From NCBI RefSeq assembly GCF_000400505.1, contig NZ_CM001857.1, positions 118,320-182,319 on the forward strand: a stretch of 64,000 nt of DNA. The letters are read 5' to 3'. Positions 45,406-55,068 of the stretch are shown piece after piece. Position 1 is the first letter of the stretch. Each line of letters starts with the position of its first letter. The notes beneath the pieces are model-generated. The model did not search any database and was not told the DNA's origin. It saw only the letters and a list, made by a program, of their open reading frames with translations. The position numbers and the translations under genes are program-made. Source of the stretch: Musicola paradisiaca NCPPB 2511. Lineage in GTDB: Bacteria; Pseudomonadota; Gammaproteobacteria; Enterobacterales; Enterobacteriaceae.

Positions 45406-46302
45406 TCAGCGTTTCAGTTTCGGATCCAGCGTATCGCGCAGCGCGTCGCCCAGCAGGTTGAACGCCAGCACGGTACAGAAGATGGCCAGACCGGGGAACA
45501 CGCTGACATGCCATTGGCCGGCCATCATCATGCTGCGGCTCATGGCCAGAATATTGCCCCACTCCGGCACATCCGGCTCTGGGCCGAGTCCGATAAAACT
45601 CAGCCCAGCGGCGGTCAGAATGCTGGTGCCGATACGCATGGTGAAATAGACGATCACGTTCGATAGCGTGCCTGGCAGAATATGGCGCATCAGGATGATG
45701 CGGTCCGGCGCGCCGGCGCAGCGCACGGCTTCCACGTAAGCGGCTTGTTTCAGCGACAGCGTAGAGGCGCGCACGATACGGGCGAACACCGGCACGCTGA
45801 ATACCGCTACCGCGATAATCACGTTATTCAGGCCGGGGCCGAGGATGGCGACCACCGCGATCGCCAGCAGCATACCGGGGAAGGCAAACAGCACGTCGCA
45901 TCCGCGCATGATCAGCATGTCTATCCAGCGGCCATAGTAGCCCGCCAACAGGCCGAGCACGATACCCGCCAGCATGCCGAGCGTGACCGAGAAGAAGCCG
46001 ACGTACAGCGAGATACGTGCGCCGTAAATGATGCGGCTCATCACGTCGCGGCCCAGATCGTCGGTGCCCATCCAGTGCTCGGCGGAAGGCGGCGCGCTGA
46101 GCGCCATCCAGTCCGGCTCCATCGGGTTCCACGGCGCCAGCCAGGGGGCGAACACCGCCACCATCACCAGCAGTAGCACGAAGCCGCCGGCAAACAGCGC
46201 CATCGGGTTACGCACGAAAGCGTGCAGAAAGTCGCGCCAGGGCGAGCGAATGGTGTCATCGAAGGCGGTGGGGGCCGCAACAGGATCTTGTGCAGGATTC
46301 AT
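45406..46302 (-). CDS. peptide ABC transporter permease, DppC/GsiD type, system 2
   Basis: 298 residues. HWMGTDDLGRDVMSRIIYGARIS, ARIVRASTLSLKQAAYVEAVRCAGA and GLSFIGLGPEPDVPEWG mark the DppC/GsiD permease. Six hydrophobic segments. Follows the GsiC-like gene after 8 bases. Confidence 0.9.
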   Translation of the reverse strand: MNPAQDPVAAPTAFDDTIRSPWRDFLHAFVRNPMALFAGGFVLLLVMVAVFAPWLAPWNPMEPDWMALSAPPSAEHWMGTDDLGRDVMSRIIYGARISLYVGFFSVTLGMLAGIVLGLLAGYYGRWIDMLIMRGCDVLFAFPGMLLAIAVVAILGPGLNNVIIAVAVFSVPVFARIVRASTLSLKQAAYVEAVRCAGAPDRIILMRHILPGTLSNVIVYFTMRIGTSILTAAGLSFIGLGPEPDVPEWGNILAMSRSMMMAGQWHVSVFPGLAIFCTVLAFNLLGDALRDTLDPKLKR

Positions 46303-46310
46303 CGTCGCTC

Positions 46311-47231
46311 CTAACGTAAACGAATGGCCGGATTCACCACCGCGTACAGCAGGTCGACCAGCAGGTTAATCAGGATAAATTCAATGACGAACAGCATGAC
46401 CAGCGCCTGAATCACCGGCTGGTCTTGTGTTTTGATGGATTCGATCAGCAACCAGCCGAGCCCCGGCCAGTTGAACACGCTTTCCACCACGATCGAGCCG
46501 CCGAGCAGGAAACCGAATTGCAGGCCGAGCATGGTAATCACCGGGATCAGCGCGTTGCGCATCACATGCTTCCAGACGATCAACCGCTGACGCAGCCCTT
46601 TGGCGCGGGCGGTGCGCACGTAGTCTTCCTGCATCACTTCCAGAAAGGCGGAGCGGGTGAAGCGCGCCATTACCGCCGCGACCGACGCGCCCAGCGTCAG
46701 CGCCGGCAGCACGATATCCAGCGGTTTATTGAAACCGCTGACGGAAAAAATGCCGAACGGCATGGCGACGAACTGGATCAGCAACAGGCCGAGCCAGAAG
46801 GTCGGCATCGAAATGCCGCCGACGGCGGCGCTCATCAGCGTCCAGTCTTGCCATTTACCGCGCTTGAGCGCGGCGAATACGCCGATCAGCAGGCCGAGCA
46901 CTACCGACCAGATAAAACCGGCCAACGCCAGCCACAGCGTCGGCATAAAACTTTTCTGGATAACCTTTAACACCGGCTGCTGGGTGCGGTAGGTGATGCC
47001 GAAGTCACCGTGCATCATCCCGCTCAGCCAGTCGAGGTACTGCTGCGGCAGCGGGTTGTTGAGGCCCAGATGCTCGCGGGCGGCTTCCACCGCTTCAATC
47101 GTGGCATCGGAGCCGGCGTAGATCCGTGCCGGGTCGCCCGGCAACAGCTTGATAAAACCGAACACCAACAGGGAGATCACCAGCAGAACCGGGATCATTT
47201 CCAGCAAACGTCGGACGATATAGGCAAACAT
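46311..47231 (-). CDS. peptide ABC transporter permease, DppB/GsiC type, system 2
   Basis: 306 residues. LLPGDPARIYAG, AREHLGLNNPLPQQYLDWL and the EAA loop MQEDYVRTARAKGLRQ identify it. It closely resembles GsiC of the glutathione importer, but substrate cannot be read from the permease. GGGGGAT precedes the start. Confidence 0.9.
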   Translation of the reverse strand: MFAYIVRRLLEMIPVLLVISLLVFGFIKLLPGDPARIYAGSDATIEAVEAAREHLGLNNPLPQQYLDWLSGMMHGDFGITYRTQQPVLKVIQKSFMPTLWLALAGFIWSVVLGLLIGVFAALKRGKWQDWTLMSAAVGGISMPTFWLGLLLIQFVAMPFGIFSVSGFNKPLDIVLPALTLGASVAAVMARFTRSAFLEVMQEDYVRTARAKGLRQRLIVWKHVMRNALIPVITMLGLQFGFLLGGSIVVESVFNWPGLGWLLIESIKTQDQPVIQALVMLFVIEFILINLLVDLLYAVVNPAIRLR

Positions 47232-47248
47232 GGTGATCCCCCGTGTGA

Positions 47249-48790
47249 TTACTTGAACTCAGCCTGATCGAAAATCAGCGAACCGTCCGCCAGCATGTAA
47301 ACGCCGGACAGATTCTTCACTTTACCCACCAGGTTGTCCGGTACGCCCAGGAACACCACCGGCGCGTCTTTCCAGATCAGCTTCTGCGCTTCGGCGTAGG
47401 CGGCGGCGCGCTTGGTGTTGTCGGCGGTTGCCAGGCCGGCCACGATCGCTTTATCGACGTCAGCATTGCTGTAGTAGGAAACGTTGTAGGCCTTCGGTAC
47501 CCAGGATTCGGTGGCGAACAGCGGACGCAGCGCCCAGTCGGCATCGCCGGTGGAGGGCGACCAGCCGCCGTAGTACAGGTCGAATTCAGCCTGTGTCGGG
47601 TCTTTCACGCCGAACAGTTTTTCGTTACGGGTACCGGAGTCCATCGGGGTGACGGTGACTTTGATACCGACCTGCTCCAACTGCTGTTTGAAGAACTGGG
47701 CGCTACGTACATAGTCGGTACGGTTGGTCGTCCACAGTTTCAGCTCCAGGCCTTTTTCGTAACCGGCTTCCTTCAGCAGTTCTTTGGCTTTGGCCGGGCT
47801 GTAGGTGTAGTTCGGTTCGCTCTGGCTGGCGAAGAACTGCACGCGCGGCGCCATCGCCGAAGAGGCCGGCAGACCCATGCCGGCAAAGCCGACTTTCAGC
47901 CACAGGTTACGGTTGATGGCGTAGTTCAGCGCCTGACGCACCCGCACATCACTCAGCGGCCCGTGTTGGGTGTTGATCGCCATATAGAACAAATAGATGC
48001 TGGGATCGCGCTGGATAGCCAGTTTTGCGTCATCTTCAACGGTTTTCACCAAATCGGACGGCAGCGGATAGATAGCGTCCGACTGGTTGGCTTTCAGCGC
48101 CGCGACGCGGGTGGCGTCTTCCGGCGACGGGTAGAAGGTCACGCTGTCGACTTTCGGCCAGCCTTTCTGCCAGTAGCTGTCGTTTTTTACCAGCTTCACG
48201 TCTTTACCCTGTTGCCATTCGACAAACTTGAACGGGCCGGTGCCGACCGGGTGTACGCGCAGTTGGGTTTCATCGGGATACTGTTTCAGCGCTGCTGGGC
48301 TGTGCATCACCGCCGACGGGTGGGCCAGGGTGTTGATAAAGGCGCCGAAGGATTTGTTCAGTTCGATCTTCACCTGCGTCGGAGACAGCACGGTGACGCT
48401 CTTGATCATGTTGAACAGGCTGTTGCGTTTCAGGCCCTTGGTTTGGTCGGCCAGACGGTCAAGGTTGGCTTTCACCGCGTCGGCGTTGAACGGCGTACCG
48501 TCCTGGAAGGTGACGCCTTCGCGCAGCGTGATGGTGTATTCGGTGGCATCGGCATTGCCGGTGTAGCTGGTGGCCAGGCGCGGCACCAGTTTCATCTGAT
48601 TGTCGAACTGGAACAGACGCTCGAATACCCCGCTCTGGATCGAGTAGCTCAGTGTATCCGAGGTATCGTGCGGGTCGAACCCGGTGATGTCGGCATACAT
48701 GGAAATGCGCAGATCCTGAGCCTGAGCCGCAGCGGCCAGACAGAGCGACAGCCCGAGGGCGAGGGCGGAACGACGTAGTAACGGTTTCAT
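47249..48790 (-). CDS. peptide ABC transporter substrate-binding protein, GsiB-like, system 2
   Basis: 513 residues with a Sec signal peptide (MKPLLRRSALALGLSLCLAAAAQAQD, cleavage after AQA). Core of SBP family 5: FDPHDTSDTLSYSIQSGVFERL, GTGPFKFVEWQQG, and KELLKEAGYEKGLELKLWT. Similar to glutathione-binding GsiB; in this context a gamma-linked or D-containing peptide is plausible. Confidence 0.9.
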   Translation of the reverse strand: MKPLLRRSALALGLSLCLAAAAQAQDLRISMYADITGFDPHDTSDTLSYSIQSGVFERLFQFDNQMKLVPRLATSYTGNADATEYTITLREGVTFQDGTPFNADAVKANLDRLADQTKGLKRNSLFNMIKSVTVLSPTQVKIELNKSFGAFINTLAHPSAVMHSPAALKQYPDETQLRVHPVGTGPFKFVEWQQGKDVKLVKNDSYWQKGWPKVDSVTFYPSPEDATRVAALKANQSDAIYPLPSDLVKTVEDDAKLAIQRDPSIYLFYMAINTQHGPLSDVRVRQALNYAINRNLWLKVGFAGMGLPASSAMAPRVQFFASQSEPNYTYSPAKAKELLKEAGYEKGLELKLWTTNRTDYVRSAQFFKQQLEQVGIKVTVTPMDSGTRNEKLFGVKDPTQAEFDLYYGGWSPSTGDADWALRPLFATESWVPKAYNVSYYSNADVDKAIVAGLATADNTKRAAAYAEAQKLIWKDAPVVFLGVPDNLVGKVKNLSGVYMLADGSLIFDQAEFK

Positions 48791-48850
48791 GGTGCTCTCC
48801 TGTGATGCTGTGTGGTGGTGTATGGGATGTTGTGGTTGTTGTGTTATCTG

Positions 48851-50725
48851 TCAGCGCCCGATCTCGGCATCGCTGACCCAGTGGTGCGGGCCGACCTGAC
48901 GGTACTGTGCCTTGGCGACCTGCTCATTGGCCTTGCGTAACGGCGACGGGATCTCGCTGTCGTCCAGCTGGCGCGCATAGCGTCGGTTGGGGTCGGCAAT
49001 CGGCACGGAGGCCAGCAGCCGACGGGTATAGGGGTGCTGCGGATTATTGAACACCGACTGGCGCGGGCCGATCTCGACAATCTGCCCGAGGTACATGACC
49101 GCGACGCGGTTGGCGATGCGTTCCACCACCGCCATATCGTGGGAAATGAAGATCCACGACACGCCGGTTTTTTGTTGCAAGTCCATCATCAGGTTGACCA
49201 CCTGCGCCTGAATCGATACGTCCAGCGCGGAGACCGCCTCGTCGGCGATGATCACCTGCGGTTTGAGCGCCATGGCGCGGGCGATGGCGATGCGCTGGCG
49301 CTGACCGCCGGAAAATTCGTGCGGATAACGGCGGGCATATTCCGGCGGCAGACCGACGCTTTTCAGCAGCGTCTGCACCTGCGGCGTGGCTTCTTCCAGC
49401 GATTTCACCAGACCGTGCAGCAGCAGCGGCTCGGCAATGGTGAAACCGACCGTCAGCCGTGGATTGAGGGAGGCATAGGGATCCTGAAACACCATCTGCA
49501 TTTTGCGGCGCAGCGGCAGAAAGTCCCGATCCCGCATGACGGCGATTTCGTGCCCTTCAAACAGCAGACTTTCCGACTCGCTTTCCACCAGCCGCAGCAG
49601 CGCCCGACCGGTGGTGGACTTGCCGCAGCCGGATTCGCCGACAATCGCCAGCGTTTCACCCGGCCAGACGGCAAAATCGATCTGCTCCACCGCGTGCACC
49701 CGGTGGGTGACGGCGGACAACAGCCCGCTGCGTACCGGGTAGTAGACTTTCAGGCCGCGAACATCCAGCAGCGGCAAGGCGTCATACTGCGCGGTCATGT
49801 GGTCTTGCGCGGTTTCTTCACTCTGTTGCCCTAACAGCGGGAAGCGTCGGGGCCAGGCGCTGTCGCGCATGTCGCCGAGCTTCGGCACCGCCGCCAGCAG
49901 CGCTTTGGTGTAGTCGTGCTGCGGGCGGTTGAAAATATCGTCCACGCGCCCCTGTTCCACCACTTCGCCGCGGTACATCACCACCACGCGATCGGCGATT
50001 TCCGCCACCACGCCCATGTCGTGGGTGATGAACAGTACCGCCATGTCGCTCTGGCGCTGTAAATCGCGCAGGATTTGCAGAATGCGCGCCTGCACGGTGA
50101 CGTCCAGGGCGGTGGTGGGTTCGTCGGCGATCAGTAATTGCGGATTGCAGGCCAGCGCCTGGGCAATCATCACGCGCTGGCGCATGCCGCCGGACAGGGC
50201 GTGGGGGTAACTGTTCATCACCCGATCGACGTCGGCGATGCGGACTTTGCGCAGCAGCTCGCGCGCCTGGGCGCTGGCGCTGGCGGCGTCGCACATTTGG
50301 TGGTCTATCAGCGCTTCGGTGAGCTGGTCGCTGACTTTCAGCACCGGGTTGAGCGAGGTCATCGGTTCCTGAAAAATCATCGACATTTCGCGCCCACGCA
50401 GCGCCCGACGCGCGTCGTCTTTCATCTCCAGCAACGAATGCGCCTGACCGGAACGGGTAGTGAAACGGATGCTGCCGCGATTGATGGTGGCGGAATCCGC
50501 CAGCAGCCCCATGACGGTCAGCGACGTGACCGATTTGCCGGAGCCGCTTTCACCCACCACCGCCACCACTTCACCCTTGTTCAGGCTGAAGGACACGCCT
50601 TTCAGCGCTTCGCTGGTGCCGGATCGTCCGCTGAAGCTGACGCTCAGATCGTTGATTTCCAGCACCGGCCGCGGTGCCTGACCGGATGCTGTGGCGGTCG
50701 ATTCAATTATGGTGGTGTCCGTCAT
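48851..50725 (-). CDS. duplicated ABC ATPase of the peptide importer, GsiA-like, system 2
   Basis: 624 residues with two complete ATPase modules. First: Walker [13 protein letters not shown] near residue 55, signature [12 protein letters not shown], Walker [13 protein letters not shown]. Second: [12 protein letters not shown], signature [12 protein letters not shown], Walker [13 protein letters not shown] Ser follows Glu-Ala in the second Walker B, a slight deviation. I start at ATG 50725, since CGGAG stands six bases before; a GTG at 50731 is in frame. Confidence 0.92.
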   Translation of the reverse strand: MTDTTIIESTATASGQAPRPVLEINDLSVSFSGRSGTSEALKGVSFSLNKGEVVAVVGESGSGKSVTSLTVMGLLADSATINRGSIRFTTRSGQAHSLLEMKDDARRALRGREMSMIFQEPMTSLNPVLKVSDQLTEALIDHQMCDAASASAQARELLRKVRIADVDRVMNSYPHALSGGMRQRVMIAQALACNPQLLIADEPTTALDVTVQARILQILRDLQRQSDMAVLFITHDMGVVAEIADRVVVMYRGEVVEQGRVDDIFNRPQHDYTKALLAAVPKLGDMRDSAWPRRFPLLGQQSEETAQDHMTAQYDALPLLDVRGLKVYYPVRSGLLSAVTHRVHAVEQIDFAVWPGETLAIVGESGCGKSTTGRALLRLVESESESLLFEGHEIAVMRDRDFLPLRRKMQMVFQDPYASLNPRLTVGFTIAEPLLLHGLVKSLEEATPQVQTLLKSVGLPPEYARRYPHEFSGGQRQRIAIARAMALKPQVIIADEAVSALDVSIQAQVVNLMMDLQQKTGVSWIFISHDMAVVERIANRVAVMYLGQIVEIGPRQSVFNNPQHPYTRRLLASVPIADPNRRYARQLDDSEIPSPLRKANEQVAKAQYRQVGPHHWVSDAEIGR

Positions 50726-50745
50726 CGTCACTCCGGTGTGGTTGC

Positions 50746-51711
50746 TTATAGCCAGATGCGGCCAAGGTTATAGGTCAGGTAGGGCGAACTGTCCGCCGCC
50801 AGCCAGATGGGGCCGTCCAGATCGACATGCTCGGCGCTCAGCGCGACCGGCAGTGCGGCTTCCATCGCCAGCGATGAGCCGAGCATACAGCCCACCATAA
50901 TACGCATGCCCTGTTCGCGGGCCAGCGCTACCATGGCTCGCGCTTCGGTCAGACCGCCGCATTTGTCCAGCTTGATGTTGATCATCTCGTAACGATCACG
51001 CAACGCGGCGATGTCGCCGCAATGGTGACAGCTTTCGTCCGCGCACACCGGAATGGCGTGGGTGAAGTCGGCCAGCGCCGCGTCCTGCCCGGCGGGCAGC
51101 GGCTGTTCCACCATGGCAATACGGTAGGCGGCCAGCTGGCGTAATAATGGCTCCAGATCCTGCCCGCCCCAGGCTTCGTTGGCGTCGACGATCAGGGTGA
51201 CGTTCGGCGCCGCCTGGCGAATCGCGGCCACTTTTTCCAGAATCTGTTCGCCGTTGAGTTTGATTTTCAGCAGCAGCGCGCCGCGAGATACCGCGTCTTT
51301 GGCGGCATGCGTCATCTTTTCCACGCTATCCAGACTCAGGGTCTCGGCGGTGATGATCGACTGCGGCGGCGTAATGGCGAGGTATTGCCACAGCGTCTGC
51401 TTGCTCAGGGCGGCGTTCAGGCGCCACAGTGCGCAATCGAGCGCATTGCGGGCCGAGCCCGGCGGCAGCAGGCGTTGCAGTTCGTCCAGCGTCATGCCGT
51501 TTTCCACCGCGTGACGCACCGATTCCAGTTGTGCAGCGACGCTCTGCGCCGTTTCCTGATAGTGAGCGGTGGGCGTGCACTCGCCGCGTCCGATAAACCC
51601 GCGCTCTTCCAGCGTCACCCGCACCACGGTGACGGCGGTTCGGGTGCCGCGGGAGATGGCGAACGGTCGCGCCAGCGGCAGTTCCAGCGTTTCGATTTGC
51701 ATTTGTCGCAT
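50746..51711 (-). CDS. dgcA: enolase-superfamily N-acetyl-D-Glu racemase / dipeptide epimerase
   Basis: 321 residues of the muconate-lactonising subgroup of enolases: LLKIKLNGE (KxK catalytic region near residue 148), TLIVDANEAWG, MVEQPLP, VCADESCH (metal ligands) and NIKLDKCGGLTEA (second catalytic Lys). Long annotated as L-Ala-D/L-Glu epimerase; when paired with a DUF1611 gene, as here, it is known as DgcA, which racemises N-acetyl-D-glutamate. The start lies 5 bases after the dgcN stop. Either activity suits peptidoglycan peptide use. Confidence 0.82.
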   Translation of the reverse strand: MRQMQIETLELPLARPFAISRGTRTAVTVVRVTLEERGFIGRGECTPTAHYQETAQSVAAQLESVRHAVENGMTLDELQRLLPPGSARNALDCALWRLNAALSKQTLWQYLAITPPQSIITAETLSLDSVEKMTHAAKDAVSRGALLLKIKLNGEQILEKVAAIRQAAPNVTLIVDANEAWGGQDLEPLLRQLAAYRIAMVEQPLPAGQDAALADFTHAIPVCADESCHHCGDIAALRDRYEMINIKLDKCGGLTEARAMVALAREQGMRIMVGCMLGSSLAMEAALPVALSAEHVDLDGPIWLAADSSPYLTYNLGRIWL

Positions 51712-51715
51712 AGGG

Positions 51716-52723
51716 TTATCCCCGGGTGTTCAGCAGCTGTGCGATATCGTCGATACCGAAACGAATCGGGTCGGTTGCCGGGACGCCGAAGCGTTCGCTC
51801 AGTTCACGGCAATAGTCCCGCGCTTCCTGCTCGCTGTGGTTGGAGGTGTTGATGGCGAAACCGGCCAATTGCACCGCGGTATTGGTGACGCGGGCGGCGC
51901 GCAGACAGGCTTCCACGCATTCATCCAGTTCCACCATCGGCTGGTGGGGCAGGTGGCGCATGTGCGGACGGCCCATTTCATGGCACATCACCAGCCAGTG
52001 CGGCTGTGCACCGTGGATAAGGCCGGTGGTGACGCCGGCATAGGACGGATGGAACAGCGATCCCTGGCCTTCGACGATATCCCAGTGGTCGTCGTCATTG
52101 GCGGGAGAAAGTGCTTCGGCCGCGCCGGCGATGAAATCGGCGATCACGGCGTCAATGGCGATGCCGTCACCCGCGACCAGTACGCCGGTCTGGCCGGTGG
52201 CGCGGAAGTCCGCTTTCATGCCCCGCTTGCGCATCGCCGCTTCCAACGCCAGCGAGGTGTACATTTTGCCCACCGAGCAATCGGTGCCGACGGTCAGGAC
52301 ACGTTTGCCGCTGCGGGTTTTTCCGCTGCCGACGGTCAGTTCCGGGCGCATATGGCGGATATCGAACAGCTGAACCTGGTGCTTGTCGGCCAGTTCCTGC
52401 AAACCGGGGACGTCGGTCAGGCGTTGATGCAGGCCGTTGGCGACATTCATGCCGGCCTCGATCGCGGCGCGGACGGTATCCAGCCAGTGCGCCGGCAGGA
52501 ATCCCCCGGCATTGGCGGTGCCCAGCACCAGCGTTTTGGCGCCGCGCGCCGCCGCGTCGGCGATATCCAGATCGTCCAGCCCCAGTGAGACGGCGCTGCC
52601 CGGTAGGCGTAGCTGACCCACGCACTGTTCGGGACGCCAGGTGTGGATCCCGCGCGCCGTTTTCACCGCCAGGGGATCGGTCACATCGCCAAGAAAAAGC
52701 AGGTAAGGTTGTGGAATCAGCAT
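51716..52723 (-). CDS. dgcN: D-glutamate N-acetyltransferase DgcN (DUF1611)
   Basis: 335 residues of the DUF1611 family. N-terminal YLLFLGDVTDPLAVKTARGI, then GTDCSVGKMYTSLAL with a P-loop-like motif near residue 165, GVLVAGDGIAIDAV, and EGQGSLFHPSYAGVT. In the DgcN-DgcA pathway it makes N-acetyl-D-glutamate from D-glutamate, which DgcA converts to the L form. Its placement next to D-peptidases and peptide importers argues for the catabolic role. Confidence 0.82.
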   Translation of the reverse strand: MLIPQPYLLFLGDVTDPLAVKTARGIHTWRPEQCVGQLRLPGSAVSLGLDDLDIADAAARGAKTLVLGTANAGGFLPAHWLDTVRAAIEAGMNVANGLHQRLTDVPGLQELADKHQVQLFDIRHMRPELTVGSGKTRSGKRVLTVGTDCSVGKMYTSLALEAAMRKRGMKADFRATGQTGVLVAGDGIAIDAVIADFIAGAAEALSPANDDDHWDIVEGQGSLFHPSYAGVTTGLIHGAQPHWLVMCHEMGRPHMRHLPHQPMVELDECVEACLRAARVTNTAVQLAGFAINTSNHSEQEARDYCRELSERFGVPATDPIRFGIDDIAQLLNTRG

Positions 52724-52940
52724 GATGTCTTATCCGTGATTGAAAAAAGGGTGATGGAAAAACTATTCCACGATGCTTTTAGGCTGACGAATGCTTGTTT
52801 ATTAGGGGGGCATAGCTTTAGGTTATAGCGTTTTTATTTTTAACTTCATGTTAATTAATAGTTTTTGTGAAGATGGTCAAAATGGGTATGCCTGTATGTT
52901 ATGGCTGATAGGCATAGCAAAATCTTCTGGGAAAGGAAAA

Positions 52941-53258
52941 TCAGGCCTGTAATAGCGTGATGAGTAGCGCAAAGTTGGCACCCACCACCGCCATCGTGAA
53001 CAGCAGCATCATGCGGGCCGAAAGAGGCGAACTGGCGCAGGCATGGCGTAGCCTTAGCCGCGACCAGAGATACATCATTAGCGTCGCCAGCAGCAGAAAG
53101 ACGCCGATGGCCATGAGCGGCGGATGGGACGGTGTCGAACCCGCTCTGAGCAACAGTACGCTGTTGATTAACATAATAAAAGCGGTGCGCGACCAAGCGA
53201 GCCGGGTTCGTTCCGGTTGCAGACCCGGGTCGCGTGGCGGCGAAGGTGGCGGTGTCAT
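52941..53258 (-). CDS. yidG: DUF202 family membrane protein (YidG-like)
   Basis: 105 residues with three hydrophobic segments after the conserved RTRLAWSRTAFIML start. Follows the yidH-like gene by 10 bases. Function unknown. Confidence 0.78.
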   Translation of the reverse strand: MTPPPSPPRDPGLQPERTRLAWSRTAFIMLINSVLLLRAGSTPSHPPLMAIGVFLLLATLMMYLWSRLRLRHACASSPLSARMMLLFTMAVVGANFALLITLLQA

Positions 53259-53268
53259 TCCCTTATTC

Positions 53269-53643
53269 CTACAGCCAGAGAATCATCAGCGTCAGTGCTA
53301 TGGAGATAGCGCCGACGCAGCACGCCACCACCAGCAATAACCGGGTATAAGGGAGCGCCTGGCCGGTACGCATCGCCAGTTCGTTAGCAACCCAGCGACG
53401 GTAAGCCATCCACGCCAGCAGCGCTGACGTCAGCGTCAGGAATACGGCGATGCTGGCGCGAATAGCCGGCGGCGCTAACGTAGGAGCGAACTGGTCAATG
53501 GCGATGGCGCCCGCCAGAAAAGCCAACGCAGTGCGCAGCCAGGCGAGGAACGTGCGCTCATTAGCCAGAGAAAAGCGGTAGTCCGGTGGCGTACCTTGCT
53601 GATACCAGGGGCGTTTTTTGTCGGCGGGCGGCGTTGTGTTCAT
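53269..53643 (-). CDS. yidH: DUF202 family membrane protein (YidH-like)
   Basis: 124 residues. YRFSLANERTFLAWLRTALAFLAG is the DUF202 signature; three hydrophobic segments. I start at ATG 53643 by analogy with YidH; an in-frame ATG at 53673 would add ten residues. Probably cotranscribed with the yidG-like gene. Function unknown. Confidence 0.85.
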   Translation of the reverse strand: MNTTPPADKKRPWYQQGTPPDYRFSLANERTFLAWLRTALAFLAGAIAIDQFAPTLAPPAIRASIAVFLTLTSALLAWMAYRRWVANELAMRTGQALPYTRLLLVVACCVGAISIALTLMILWL

Positions 53644-54081
53644 GAGGTGGTCCCGGCTGATAAATGCATCCATTGGGCAAACGGAAATATGCGGCGCCGC
53701 CTAAGGGTATAGGGTTTCCACGGAAAGCCAACCCGGTAGCATGGCCTGTTCGCCCGCTGTAAATATGAAGACCGCCATCTTATACCATGCCGACAGCGGA
53801 TGAATACCGCGATGCGGTCTCAGACCACACCCTGGTTATGGCCGCCCTTGCAGAATGTTCCATCGCAAGGTGTGATAAGGGAAAAATACAAAAATAACAA
53901 TTGGTTATATTGTCGTCATGCGTTTTCATTCCAATGGTTCTCAACGCCATTTATTCTATTGCCCTGGCGATAATCGGTGTTGTTGTGTCGATAAATATGA
54001 GCCTGGCCTGACGGGTTATTCTATTTACCTGTTTGGATGGTGCATAAATATTATGATTCTTATGAAAATGGACGATCATGA
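53644..54081. other. intergenic region before the luxR remnant
   Basis: About 440 bases; GC-rich to about 53830, then sharply AT-rich from about 53880 to the remnant gene. No gene or repeat recognised. The composition step may mark the left edge of an acquired fragment. Confidence 0.4.
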
Positions 54082-54794
54082 ATGCGTGGATACTTTGATA
54101 ATACTCATATAAATACAATGATAAAGAACCATCTCGATAGTGAAATACTTCCGCATGGCGATGTCAGGTATGCTTACGCCATCATGAATAAGCGAGACCC
54201 GAATGATATGGTGATTATTAATAATCATGCATCCTGGTTTACGCTTTATCTTGAAGGCAGTTATCAGATGATTGATCCAATTATTTTTAGAGCATTGGAC
54301 GGGGTGGAGGATTTTCCCTGGGATGAGAAAATAATGCTTTTTTCTGATTTGAATTCATCAAATATTTTCAACGTGGGACGTAATCATAATATCAGTACCG
54401 GGCACACCTTTGTATTGCATGATAATAAAAATAATCTGGCGGTGCTTTCCATTTTTCAGAGTGATTTTTGCGAGGCTGATTTTCGTGAATACATCAACGA
54501 GCGCAAAGAAAAACTGTGATCTTAACGCATCAGAAAATGCTTTCTTTATATAAAGAATTGGAAGGCGTAACGCCTCATGGTAGAAAGATACTGCTCTCTC
54601 CGCGGGAAAATGAGATTCTTCACTGGGCGAGTATGGGAAAAACCTATCAGGAAATCGCCATGATTCTTGATATTGGTATCAGTACCGTCAAGTATCATAT
54701 GCGTAATGTGGTAAGCAAACTTGGTGTTTCAAACGCCAAGCATGCCATCAAACTGGCTGCTGAGTTACACCTGTTTTATAGGAATGTCTTGTAA
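54082..54794 (+). pseudogene. frameshifted LuxR-type quorum-sensing regulator
   Basis: Two frames. The first (54082-54519) encodes the signal-binding domain with W52, Y56, D65, P66, W80 and the later Gly of TGHTFVLHD in place, and stops just after NERKEKL. The second (in-frame from about 54516 to 54794) continues ILTHQKMLSLYKELEG and a complete helix-turn-helix (SPRENEILHWASMGKTYQEI to VVSKLGVSNAKHAIKL). The homologue at 28617-29327 reads EKLQMLLIATHEKTLSLY at this point, so about 10 bases appear to be missing at 54515-54517. A truncated binding domain or a free DNA-binding domain from the GTG at 54516 could still be made. Confidence 0.85.
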
Positions 54795-54873
54795 GTTTAT
54801 TTGTTGCCAGATTAATGATCTTTTTCTGTAAAACGAATGCTGGAATAGGCGCCTGTCAGTGTCTCCCAGAATA

Positions 54874-55068
54874 TATACCCGACATACTTCACGTTGCAGG
54901 TGTGTTGGCGGCGTTTGCTCACCCGAATCACTTACCTGAGTAAGCGCATCGGGATTCGCTCTCTTGCCGCGTTACAAGGCTCTTACGAGCCTTGTCCTAA
55001 AGGGCCAACGCGTGGCGTTGTTCAACACGCGAGCGTGTTGTCCTGCAACTCGAATTATTTGGGGTATA
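54874..55068. repeat. MITE-like palindromic-ended repeat, copy 2 (195 bp)
   Basis: Ends TATACCCGACATACTTCACG and CAACTCGAATTATTTGGGG-TATA are imperfect inverted repeats, matching copy 1 at 28234-28505. Inside are three short perfect or near-perfect hairpins in a row: 54975-54994 (CAAGGCTC/GAGCCTTG), 55006-55020 (CAACGC/GCGTTG) and 55023-55040 (CAACACGC/GCGTGTTG). Lies 80 bases after the broken luxR gene. Confidence 0.78.
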
